The notes: a model not told the origin generated them from the letters alone. Numbered from the stretch's first letter, positions 5,113-11,137 are shown. The stretch: DNA of 11,984 nt from an uncultured Lachnospiraceae bacterium (GCA_902797475.1 CADBTG010000108.1:1-11984); one strand, 5' to 3'. Translations and numbers: made by a program.

Positions 5113-7380
5113 CTACCGGTAATCTTCCTCTTCGGCGCCCGCTTCGGCACTGTGTTTCACATTTTCCTCGTGTGCCTTTTCACGCAGTCTCCTGTCGCGG
5201 TCTTTACGGCGTTTTCTGCGAAGAAGCTTTGCCGTCAGAACGGCGGCAACATACAACACAAGCAAAAGGGCAATTGCGCCGATGATGCAATATATCGTTT
5301 TGCGTAATTCGTCCTTGGCCTTCTGTTCGCGGGCGAGGTCCTCCGCCGCAAGCCTTTCTTCCTCATTAAGAATCTCCTGCCGGCGTCTCTGCTCTTCCGC
5401 TTCCTCTGCCGCTCTGGTCAGCTCGGCCTGTTTGGAAAGCTCCGCCTCCCTTGTCAGCTCGGCATAGTAAGCCTCTTTTTCGACCTTTTTCTCCTGCGCG
5501 GCGTAGGAAAGAAGGTTCTCGAACATGTCGCTTCCGATATTCTTGCCGACAGTGGTCCTAAAGAGCCCGAAATCGGCGCAACTGTAATCCTGATTGGCAG
5601 GATCGTTATTGTCCGAGACATAAAACCAGAGCCCCTGCTGGGAAGCATTCTTTTCATATGCCTGCTTCAGCGTATTGAGAACGGTCTTCCCTGAAAGCGC
5701 ATTCTCTTTGATTCGGAGATTCATCCGAATCGCATTGTCGCCGTACAGATGGATGTAAGTCTTCGGAACATCCCAGGTCCCGTACGCGGAAACCGATTCG
5801 GGACAGTAATCCTCCCGCATCGTCTGCTGCACGGCTTCGGTCACGGCCCTGTGTAAAATGACATGGTCATAGCTTCCGTACTCACCGCCCTCGTCATGCG
5901 TAATCACGACAAGCGGTTTGAATCTGCGGATCATCTCCGCGACAACCGGGCGAAGGCTCTCTTCCGTGATGCCTTCCTTTGCGGAAGCAACCTGCACGCG
6001 TTCGGCAGGCATGTTCACCGGATAATTGCGGACGCCCATGGTCCACAGGCAGTTCAGTTTTTCATGCTCCCGCATGTAATCCGACGGCTCGGGACCGGCA
6101 TAATCATTCATATAGACAATCTGAACCCGCTTCTTCATAACCGCGCCGTAAAAGGCAAGCGGGCCGCCGAAGTATAACGACTCGTCGCTCGCATGTGCCG
6201 CGAACACGAGCATGTCGGCGTTTTCGCACGGGGCGTTCCAAACCTGAACCGAATCGGGAAGCTTTCCCTCTCCGTATGCTGACAAATCACACAGCGTTCC
6301 TTTTCCGTAAACGGTGACGGTCACATTTTTCACAGGCGTCTCAAAAGCAACATAATCATGCAGAAAGCCGGATTTGCATTCGATTTCCTGCCCGTCCGCC
6401 CTGAGCTTATATTCCGGAACGCTGCTTCCCCAGATGAAGTACAGGCCGGCCATATCGGTTTCGGAAGAAACGGTGAACGTATCGCCCATACGGTACGAAA
6501 GCCCGGTACTATTGTCCCTGTCCAAAAGCGGCGCACCGTCCCGTTTGTTTCCGTCCTTTACGGTAACGGGAACAACGGAGGCAGTCTTTTCGGAGACTTC
6601 CTCTTCTGTCTGGTCTACAGCTGTAGTATAATCTAACTCCTCATAAACGTCGCGGTATTCCGCGCCGGGATCGGTATTATATAGCTTCACGGTACAGCTG
6701 ACATCGCCGAGGTAACGGTCGAAATCGTCAAACTGGTTCTCCGAGTGATATACATACGCGGTTACGATGACCGGATTCAAAACCTCGCCGATTTCGGGAC
6801 CGGCCGAGATACGGATTGAAACCGCAATGCCTGTATCCGCAGCGGTCTTCAGTTCTTTCCCCTGCACGTCAAAAAGCGAGATGTTCAAGTAGGATTTGAT
6901 ATCCTCTGCATCCTCGGAGGAACGGATCACCTTGCTGACGAATTCGCCGCTCTTCGTTTCCAGCTGCACGCGGTAACAGATTCGGCACTCGTCGCTTCGG
7001 GTGTACGCATTCCACAAATCCCCGAAAATCTGCGGAAAGGCTCTTTCTTCATTCTTTATTTCCGAGGCATCACCCGCCAGGCACTCCATCCATACGATTT
7101 CGGAGCCGGCAACCCATCGGTCGCCGAACAAATCCGAAAAGCGTCTGCGCAACTTCTCATCCGTTCTGTTTTTGTATAGCGAAATAACAGTCGGACCGAT
7201 CTTCGGAGCAGGCGTCGGCGTCGGAACGACTACAGGCTCGGAAGTCGGTGTGGGCGTCGCCGTCGGGGTCATCGTCGGGGTCGGCGTCGGAGAAGGTTCG
7301 GGCTTTTTACCGCATGCCGAAAAGGCCGTCATGATGACGACCAGAAGCAGTGCCGATATTCTCCGTTTTCTATCCTTCAT
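5113..7380 (-). CDS. Doubly anchored surface PIG-L/LmbE-family protein
   Basis: A 755-aa protein. Residues 1-22 are a lipoprotein signal with lipobox FSAC (Cys23), followed by a Pro-Thr linker (about 28-60). Residues 65-255 are unrecognised. Residues about 265-385 look like a beta-sandwich. Residues about 387-600 are a PIG-L/LmbE domain, a fold of zinc-dependent de-N-acetylases acting on GlcNAc-type substrates, with motifs AAHASDESLYFGG (394-406) and THDEGGEYGSYDH (494-506). The family zinc ligands are kept (His396, Asp399, His506). The usual general base (second D of HPDDE) is Ser398, and the usual oxyanion-side His before PDH is Ser503. A coiled coil (about 628-693), a membrane helix (about 696-718) and a basic tail follow, so both ends appear anchored with the body outside. 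The ATG at 7380 has AAAGGAG 8 nt upstream; the frame extends to 7512 without a plausible signal. The substrate is unknown. Confidence 0.85.
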   Translation of the reverse strand: MKDRKRRISALLLVVIMTAFSACGKKPEPSPTPTPTMTPTATPTPTSEPVVVPTPTPAPKIGPTVISLYKNRTDEKLRRRFSDLFGDRWVAGSEIVWMECLAGDASEIKNEERAFPQIFGDLWNAYTRSDECRICYRVQLETKSGEFVSKVIRSSEDAEDIKSYLNISLFDVQGKELKTAADTGIAVSIRISAGPEIGEVLNPVIVTAYVYHSENQFDDFDRYLGDVSCTVKLYNTDPGAEYRDVYEELDYTTAVDQTEEEVSEKTASVVPVTVKDGNKRDGAPLLDRDNSTGLSYRMGDTFTVSSETDMAGLYFIWGSSVPEYKLRADGQEIECKSGFLHDYVAFETPVKNVTVTVYGKGTLCDLSAYGEGKLPDSVQVWNAPCENADMLVFAAHASDESLYFGGPLAFYGAVMKKRVQIVYMNDYAGPEPSDYMREHEKLNCLWTMGVRNYPVNMPAERVQVASAKEGITEESLRPVVAEMIRRFKPLVVITHDEGGEYGSYDHVILHRAVTEAVQQTMREDYCPESVSAYGTWDVPKTYIHLYGDNAIRMNLRIKENALSGKTVLNTLKQAYEKNASQQGLWFYVSDNNDPANQDYSCADFGLFRTTVGKNIGSDMFENLLSYAAQEKKVEKEAYYAELTREAELSKQAELTRAAEEAEEQRRRQEILNEEERLAAEDLAREQKAKDELRKTIYCIIGAIALLLVLYVAAVLTAKLLRRKRRKDRDRRLREKAHEENVKHSAEAGAEEEDYR

Positions 7381-7417
7381 TTCAAATTCTCCTTTAAGCC
7401 CCGTCGCACTCCTCCCC

Positions 7418-7461
7418 GGAAAATGTGACGCAACCGCCGTGCAAATCATATCACATTTTCC
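7418..7461. repeat. Perfect 11-bp inverted repeat over the PIG-L gene promoter
   Basis: GGAAAATGTGA at 7418-7428 is exactly mirrored by TCACATTTTCC at 7451-7461, with a 22-bp spacer. The right arm abuts the predicted -10, and the left arm lies just past the predicted transcription start. The arms would therefore not both be in the mRNA, which suggests a DNA operator (looping or paired sites) rather than an RNA hairpin. Confidence 0.55.
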
Positions 7462-7473
7462 TTTTACGCGCAA
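7445..7473 (-). promoter_or_regulatory. Promoter of the PIG-L-like gene
   Basis: Minus strand TTGCGC (7473-7468), a 17-bp spacer, then TATGAT (7450-7445). The -35 overlaps the T-tract of the preceding terminator, so the gene appears to be independently transcribed. The predicted start of transcription is near 7438, with a leader of about 58 nt. Confidence 0.65.
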
Positions 7474-7503
7474 GAAAAGGCTCCGGGCAGTACCCGGAGC
7501 CTC
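7471..7503 (-). terminator. Terminator after the four-helix membrane protein
   Basis: A perfect 9-bp stem (GGCTCCGGG at 7479-7487 with CCCGGAGCC at 7493-7501), plus one A-T pair, has a 5-nt loop. TTTTCTTG follows on the minus strand. It lies about 24 nt past the stop codon at 7527. Confidence 0.92.
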
Positions 7504-7526
7504 TCGTTTCACGGATTCGCGCGAAC

Positions 7527-8276
7527 TTACTTCGCGCCTTCTTCTACTGCAGCCTGAATGTCCAGGTAGCTCTTTCCGTTCTCCTTCTCGTACTTGTCAG
7601 CACAAGTCTTGCATACATCGTTGCAGCCATGGTTGATGGCTTCTTCTACAGAAGCTTCAGTCTTACTATCACTCGTGTTAATGTGCTGGCAATCCCCATA
7701 AAGGTGATACTTCTTACCGAACTGCGTATAGTAAACACTGTTCTGATACTTAACCTGCTCGGACTTAGCTTCTTCGGAAATCGGATGCCAGTCAATGCTG
7801 AACAGAACGCCGATAACGATAGCAATTGCAGCTGCAATGCCGGCAATCTTCTTCATTCTGGGATCCGTGTTCTCCTTATCGGTCAGGATCATGATGATGA
7901 AAGGAAGGAAGGCAACGATGCAGGCGATTACGCCCATATTGTTCCACAGGAAGAATTTCACCTTGTTCTTCTCGGAAGCAGGGTCAATGTGGTTAGCTTT
8001 CTTCCAAAGCATCGAGCCGACAATGACAAGAATCAGGTCAATGACCAGAAGCGCTACGAGCGCTACGATGGTGTTCATGAACGTGATTTCAATCTTTCCG
8101 GAATACAGGCAGATTGCAACGATTTCACAGGCAATGGCTGCCAACCAGCAAATAACGGCACCGATTCTTCTCTCGGTGGCACCGGCAGTGCTGTAAGGCT
8201 TTTCAGAAGCCTTCGATGCAGGCTTCTTTGCAGCTTTTTCTTCTGCAGGTTTCTTAGTTTCCTTTTTCTCGGCCAT
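7527..8276 (-). CDS. Four-helix membrane protein with C-terminal Cys/His domain
   Basis: A 249-aa protein of unknown function. The N-terminus (1-37) is a Lys/Ala/Pro-rich cytoplasmic segment (KKPAEEKAAKKPASKASEKP). Four hydrophobic helices lie at about 38-58, 66-90, 111-132 and 143-161. By the positive-inside rule (Lys-rich N-terminus and loop 92-108), both ends should be cytoplasmic. The C-terminal domain (about 180-235) reads VYYTQFGKKYHLYGDCQHIN followed by GCNDVCKTCAD, with Cys196, His191 or His198, Cys218, Cys222 and Cys225 available for a metal site. This resembles the small CxxC-ended domain fused to many secreted nucleases and membrane proteins in Firmicutes, by pattern only. The ATG at 8276 has AAGGAG 8 nt upstream; an in-frame GTG at 8285 overlaps that site and is rejected. 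It has its own promoter and is divergent from a DUF937-type gene that also has a KPA-rich segment. Confidence 0.85.
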   Translation of the reverse strand: MAEKKETKKPAEEKAAKKPASKASEKPYSTAGATERRIGAVICWLAAIACEIVAICLYSGKIEITFMNTIVALVALLVIDLILVIVGSMLWKKANHIDPASEKNKVKFFLWNNMGVIACIVAFLPFIIMILTDKENTDPRMKKIAGIAAAIAIVIGVLFSIDWHPISEEAKSEQVKYQNSVYYTQFGKKYHLYGDCQHINTSDSKTEASVEEAINHGCNDVCKTCADKYEKENGKSYLDIQAAVEEGAK

Positions 8277-8311
8277 ATGATTCACTCCTTATCGCGGTAT
8301 TTTGAAAAACC

Positions 8312-8330
8312 ATGACGGAAAATCCGCCAT
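8312..8330 (-). other. Leader hairpin of the four-helix membrane protein gene
   Basis: ATGGCGGA and TCCGTCAT pair over 8 bp (one G-T wobble) around a 3-nt loop, in the middle of the predicted 65-nt leader. It does not cover the ribosome binding site. It might stabilise the mRNA; no riboswitch family is recognised. Confidence 0.35.
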
Positions 8331-8348
8331 ATCGTTGTTCATGTGGAT

Positions 8349-8377
8349 ATTATATACCATATTTATTGCTTTTTCAA
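8349..8377 (-). promoter_or_regulatory. Promoter of the four-helix membrane protein
   Basis: Minus strand TTGAAA (8377-8372), a 17-bp spacer and a perfect TATAAT (8354-8349). This is a near-consensus sigma-A promoter, with transcription predicted to start near 8342. It is back-to-back with the promoter at 8397. Confidence 0.85.
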
Positions 8378-8396
8378 CGAAAATGAAGAGATTTTA

Positions 8397-8425
8397 TTGA
8401 CTTTTTTTCCGTTTCGGTTGATAAT
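8397..8425 (+). promoter_or_regulatory. Promoter of the DUF937-type gene
   Basis: Plus strand TTGACT, a 17-bp spacer and GATAAT (8420-8425), each 5 of 6 to the sigma-A consensus. Transcription is predicted to start near 8432, giving a leader of about 35 nt that carries AAAGGAG at 8450. Confidence 0.82.
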
Positions 8426-8466
8426 GAATGAAAGGCAGTAAATTCTTACAAAGGAGACGAATTGAT

Positions 8467-9072
8467 ATGGATATTTCCGCTTTATTAGGTGGCCTGATTT
8501 CCGATAAAACCGTCAACGAAGTCAGCAGGAAATCCGGCGCTTCCAAAAAAGATGTTTCAAGCGTGTTAACGACCGCTCTTCCCCTTCTTTTGGCTTCCGG
8601 CAGCAACACGACCGCTGCACAGGTTTCCGAGGAAAGCGGCGTAAGCCAGAATACGACTTCCAATGTACTTTCCGCTGCGGCACCTTTGCTGCTCGGCTCA
8701 CTCGGCGGAGGCAATCAGCAGTCCTCGAATGCCGGCAACGCAGCACTGATCGGTGCTCTGCTCGGCAAGCTTGACCTCGGCAAGCTCACTTCCGGCCTGA
8801 TGGGACTCGTTTCCACCAACACCGCTAACGAAGCCAAGGACGAGAAGGAAGAAAAGCCTGCTTCCGGCAAGAAGAAACCTGCCGCAAAGAAGCCCGCTTC
8901 CGCTAAGAAACCCGCTTCGGGCAAGACCTCTTCCGCCAAGAAGCCTGCTTCGACGGCTAAGAAGCCCGCTGCAAAGAAGAAGACCTCCTCCAAGAAGGAA
9001 GAAACCGCTGCATCCTCTTCGGGAAGCCCGCTTGATGCTGTTACAGGTCTTCTCGGAAACCTTTTGAAGTAA
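8467..9072 (+). CDS. DUF937-type protein with lysine-rich histone-like tail
   Basis: A 201-aa protein with no signal peptide. Residues 1-115 resemble the DUF937 (YidB-like) family of unknown function and contain an internal duplication: VSRKSGASKKDVSSVLTTA (19-37) aligns with VSEESGVSQNTTSNVLSAA (53-71), each followed by PLLL and a Gly/Ser turn. Residues 130-178 are low-complexity Lys-Pro-Ala-Ser (repeats such as KKPAS and AKKPA), like the tails of bacterial H1-like proteins. The last 14 residues (PLDAVTGLLGNLLK) return to a hydrophobic DUF937-like helix. The tail could bind nucleic acid or acidic polymers, which is inference. The ATG at 8467 has AAAGGAG 10 nt upstream. The gene is monocistronic, with its own promoter and terminator, and is divergent from the four-helix membrane protein. 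Confidence 0.85.
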   Translation: MDISALLGGLISDKTVNEVSRKSGASKKDVSSVLTTALPLLLASGSNTTAAQVSEESGVSQNTTSNVLSAAAPLLLGSLGGGNQQSSNAGNAALIGALLGKLDLGKLTSGLMGLVSTNTANEAKDEKEEKPASGKKKPAAKKPASAKKPASGKTSSAKKPASTAKKPAAKKKTSSKKEETAASSSGSPLDAVTGLLGNLLK

Positions 9073-9093
9073 TCGCATTTTCCATGGAATGAC

Positions 9094-9124
9094 AAGAGCA
9101 CCTCAAAGCGAGGTGCTCTTTTTT
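9094..9124 (+). terminator. Terminator of the DUF937-type gene
   Basis: A perfect 11-bp stem (AAGAGCACCTC at 9094-9104 with GAGGTGCTCTT at 9110-9120) has a 5-nt loop and runs into T4. The stop codon of the convergent coiled-coil gene (9123-9125) lies inside the T-run. The same stem may end that transcript, although its minus-strand flank is not T-rich. Confidence 0.93.
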
Positions 9125-10124
9125 ATGTAGATACGGTTTTCTCCGCTGCAGATCCGTTTTCGGGGATTTCGATTTCCGAAAGAAGGATGTCTTCCTCCTC
9201 CAGTTTCAGGTTTCCGATACGCCGTTCACAGTCGGCTGCGCCCTCCCGCATATCATCCGAAAGGCGAAGAAGCCTTGCCCCGATTTCATCCGAGTAACGC
9301 TTCAAATCCCGCACTGCGTTTCGGGCCTTAGAGGAACGTCCGGCTCCGATTGCCTTGCATTCCGCGAAGAATGTCTCAATTGCCTCGCGGAGATTCGCTT
9401 CTATGGCCGGCAGGTCCTCTGCGCCGAACGAAAGCTTCGCCTTTCTTAAGACAAATACGATGTCTTTTAAATTGTTCCGAAGCCCTTCCTCATAACGAAG
9501 AAGCCCGTTCTGGGCGCTCTGGGTAATGGCGACCGGCTGAAATCCGAGTCCGGATTCCAGAAGATTCATCATCTTCAGAAACTGCGGAATCGGTTCCGCA
9601 AGGGCAGCCGCAGTCCGGATGGCTCCGCTGCAAATCTGTGTTGCATCTTCTATGGCTTTCTTCCGTTCTTCCGCGAGGCTGCTTTCTTCGGCAATCTCCC
9701 GGATTCTGTCCGATGCCGGGCAGGAAACGGCCTTCAGGCGGTTCAGGGTTCTTAAGTGACAGTCACTGTATTCTTCTCTTGCGTTCTTCCGCTCCCCGAT
9801 GGCATCTTCGGCCTTCTCAAGCTCCCGAAGCACGCGCTCGTAATCGGCTCCGGCCTGCGCGTAAATCCGTTCGGCCTCGTCCGCCTCCTCCATCTCCTTC
9901 AGGAACTGCTTTTTGTTGAACCAGCTGTATACGGTCGAGGAACTCATCTTCTGGGACATCGTGTCCCTCTCACCTGTTTCCTTCATAAGCTTTTTCATAA
10001 GCTCGGGCTGCTTCTCTTCAAGCCCCTTCAGGTAACGGCGGCAGTCCTCCCGTCTTACGGTCAGCCTGTCAAGCTCTTCGCACCGTTTCTTTAACCGAAT
10101 CAATTCCGAATTGTCGAACCGCAC
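9123..10124 (-). CDS. Coiled-coil protein of unknown function
   Basis: A 333-aa soluble, highly charged protein that I do not recognise. There is no signal peptide and no membrane helix. Residues about 5-60 and 75-125 are heptad-like, Lys/Glu-rich coiled coils separated by a short break (SSSTVYSWFNKKQF, about 61-74). A middle region (about 165-210) is less charged, with LAEPIPQFLKMMNLLESG. Residues 215-315 are helical again, and the tail is acidic (LKLEEEDILLSEIEIPENG). The start is GTG at 10124, supported by AAAGGA 8 nt upstream and a good promoter behind it; no ATG lies close by. It is monocistronic, divergent from tRNA-Gly and convergent with the DUF937-type gene. A cytoplasmic scaffold or filament-associated role is possible, but the sequence does not show one. 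Confidence 0.8.
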   Translation of the reverse strand: MRFDNSELIRLKKRCEELDRLTVRREDCRRYLKGLEEKQPELMKKLMKETGERDTMSQKMSSSTVYSWFNKKQFLKEMEEADEAERIYAQAGADYERVLRELEKAEDAIGERKNAREEYSDCHLRTLNRLKAVSCPASDRIREIAEESSLAEERKKAIEDATQICSGAIRTAAALAEPIPQFLKMMNLLESGLGFQPVAITQSAQNGLLRYEEGLRNNLKDIVFVLRKAKLSFGAEDLPAIEANLREAIETFFAECKAIGAGRSSKARNAVRDLKRYSDEIGARLLRLSDDMREGAADCERRIGNLKLEEEDILLSEIEIPENGSAAEKTVST

Positions 10125-10156
10125 GTCTGTGTTCCTTTCGTCGCATTTTCCAATTC

Positions 10157-10185
10157 ATTATACCCGTTCCGCCCGGAAGCCGCAA
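10157..10185 (-). promoter_or_regulatory. Promoter of the coiled-coil gene
   Basis: Minus strand TTGCGG (10185-10180), a 17-bp spacer and a perfect TATAAT (10162-10157). The start of transcription would be near 10150, with a leader of about 26 nt before the GTG start. Confidence 0.75.
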
Positions 10186-10233
10186 GTGTGAAAACGCGCG
10201 CAACAGGCGGTCGAAAAAAAGCTGAAAAACCTG

Positions 10234-10262
10234 TTGACAAATCCTCGTTTATCGTGTATATT
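10234..10262 (+). promoter_or_regulatory. Promoter of tRNA-Gly
   Basis: A perfect TTGACA (10234-10239), a 17-bp spacer and TATATT (10257-10262). Transcription should start near 10269, about 25 nt before the mature tRNA. The leader holds a small GCGTC/GACGC hairpin just before the tRNA. Confidence 0.88.
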
Positions 10263-10293
10263 AATCCTTGCGTCGCGGATGACGCACCATATT

Positions 10294-10365
10294 GCACGAG
10301 TGGCTCAGTGGTGGAGTATCGCCTTGCCAAGGCGAGGGTCGCGGGTTCGAATCCCGTCTCGTGCT
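10294..10365 (+). tRNA. tRNA-Gly (anticodon GCC)
   Basis: All cloverleaf parts are visible. The acceptor GCACGAG pairs with CTCGTGC (10358-10364). The D stem pairs GCTC with GAGT. The anticodon stem TCGCC/GGCGA encloses loop TTGCCAA with anticodon GCC at 10326-10328. The variable loop is 5 nt. The T stem GCGGG/CCCGT carries the TTCGAAT loop. The discriminator base is T at 10365. The CCA end is not encoded. It is a single-gene unit, with promoter at 10234 and terminator at 10371. Confidence 0.97.
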
Positions 10366-10370
10366 CTTTC

Positions 10371-10399
10371 GCAGGAATCAAATGATTCCTGCTTTTTTT
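10371..10399 (+). terminator. Terminator of tRNA-Gly
   Basis: GCAGGAATCA and TGATTCCTGC form a stem of up to 10 bp (8 bp realistically, with a 6-nt loop) followed directly by seven T residues (10393-10399). It begins 6 nt after the tRNA. Confidence 0.93.
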
Positions 10400-10428
10400 G
10401 TGCCCGGGTTTCTTCGCAAACAGAGGAA

Positions 10429-10456
10429 GAGCGTAATCCGCTTTCGGATTACGCTC
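10429..10456 (-). terminator. Perfect 12-bp hairpin, possible atp operon terminator
   Basis: GAGCGTAATCCG (10429-10440) and CGGATTACGCTC (10445-10456) pair perfectly around a 4-nt loop. Read on the minus strand from atpC, TTCCTCTGTTTG follows, a weak T-tract. It is the only strong hairpin downstream of atpC. It could end the atp transcript or protect its 3' end. Confidence 0.5.
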
Positions 10457-10561
10457 CGCCGTCAGGTGAATCATATTGGACTTTACTCTCCCACACAAGC
10501 TGCGAATCGGATTCAAGGAACATTCCTTGTTCCTGCAACCTTGTCTGTATTGTACACGAAC

Positions 10562-10626
10562 AATGTTACAGAATTGGTCTCCTAATCGTTAAAAGAATGT
10601 TACAGTTTATTACGAAAATATTACAG
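10562..10626. repeat. Three AATRTTACAG direct repeats
   Basis: AATGTTACAG at 10562-10571 and 10596-10605, and AATATTACAG at 10617-10626. A fourth near-copy, AATGTTACAA, lies at 10711-10720 across the atpC stop. Start-to-start spacings are 34, 21 and 94 bp. The function is unknown. Confidence 0.5.
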
Positions 10627-10714
10627 GGAGAGCCCCGACAAATTGGGGGTATATTATTTCTGTATACAATATGATGTGCACATATGAAAATGTGCAAAAG
10701 CTCCATGAAAAATG

Positions 10715-11137
10715 TTACAACGGGTCGTCACTCTTCAGTCTCCGTGCCCCGGAAAGCCTTGCCATGGCACGTGCCATCGAGGCGCTCGAGAGGTTGTACT
10801 CGATCAGGCTCTGCTTCTGCTGCAGCTGCTCTCTGGCAATTTCGAGTTCCCGCTCCGCTGCCTTGATATCGATTTCGTCCGGCCGCTCCGCGGAAAATGC
10901 CAGGATGTCGACACGGTTGTTCTCGACATTCATCATGCCATCGCTTACGATGACATGCCGTTCTTCACCGTCCGGCAATCGGAAACGGATTTCGCCGTTC
11001 TCGACAACCGTTGCCATGGGCTGGTGATGCGCCATGACACCGAGGCTGCCGTCAACGCCGGGGAAGGAAAGATAGACGCACTCCCCCTCGTAAAAGATGC
11101 GGTCGCAGGCTGTGATTTTTAACGTAAATGTATTCAT
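10715..11137 (-). CDS. atpC: ATP synthase F1 epsilon subunit
   Basis: A 140-aa epsilon subunit of the F1Fo ATP synthase, part of the central stalk that couples rotation and can inhibit ATP hydrolysis. Residues 1-85 form the beta-sandwich, with the family hallmark DGSLGVMAHHQPM (29-41) and NGEIRFRLPDG. Residues 88-132 form the two-helix C-terminal domain, with an acidic-to-basic pattern ending in SMARAMARLSGARR. Its length is typical. It follows atpD by 30 bp on the same strand, the usual end of the atp operon. The ATG at 11137 has only a weak Shine-Dalgarno (AAG about 10 nt upstream), so coupling to atpD translation is likely. Confidence 0.96.
   Translation of the reverse strand: MNTFTLKITACDRIFYEGECVYLSFPGVDGSLGVMAHHQPMATVVENGEIRFRLPDGEERHVIVSDGMMNVENNRVDILAFSAERPDEIDIKAAERELEIAREQLQQKQSLIEYNLSSASMARAMARLSGARRLKSDDPL

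Larger units (their letters stand above)
10400..10714. other. Convergent intergenic gap between tRNA-Gly and atpC
   Basis: This 315-base stretch lies between the tRNA terminator and the atpC stop. I find no open frame with a ribosome binding site or family likeness. It holds a perfect 12-bp hairpin (10429-10456), a small CAAGG/CCTTG hairpin (10514-10529), three AATRTTACAG repeats (10562-10626) with a fourth near-copy overlapping the atpC stop, and a TGCACAT/ATGTGCA inverted repeat (10677-10696). It also contains TGTATACAAT (10661-10670), shared with the dehydrogenase operator. Confidence 0.6.

Noticed and set aside
7424..7455. CRP site (TGTGA...TCACA) at the PIG-L gene promoter
   Set aside because: The half-sites are 22 bp apart instead of 6, and CRP of the enteric type is not expected in Clostridia.
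7381..7512. N-terminal extension of the PIG-L-like protein to 7512
   Set aside because: The extension passes through the previous gene's terminator and this gene's own promoter. The ATG at 7380 begins a lipoprotein signal with a good ribosome binding site.
7001..7636. A 211-aa plus-strand frame rich in Gly-Val repeats
   Set aside because: The Gly-Val run is the antisense of the Pro-Thr linker of the PIG-L-like lipoprotein.
7425..8315. A 296-aa plus-strand frame opposite the four-helix membrane protein
   Set aside because: It runs across the terminator and leader of the real minus-strand gene, has no ribosome binding site, and its composition is that of an antisense frame.
8698..9101. Two minus-strand frames (126 and 128 aa) opposite the DUF937-type gene
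   Set aside because: They are low-complexity antisense shadows of the KPA tail. The plus frame has a promoter, ribosome binding site and terminator.
10100..10516. A 138-aa minus-strand frame including HETGFEPATLALARR
   Set aside because: This peptide is a well-known artefact of translating the antisense of a tRNA gene. The frame crosses tRNA-Gly and both flanking promoters and has no supported start.
10188..10674. Plus-strand frames (65, 146 and 97 aa) running through the tRNA
   Set aside because: They overlap the tRNA and its terminator, show no family likeness, and have no convincing ribosome binding site.
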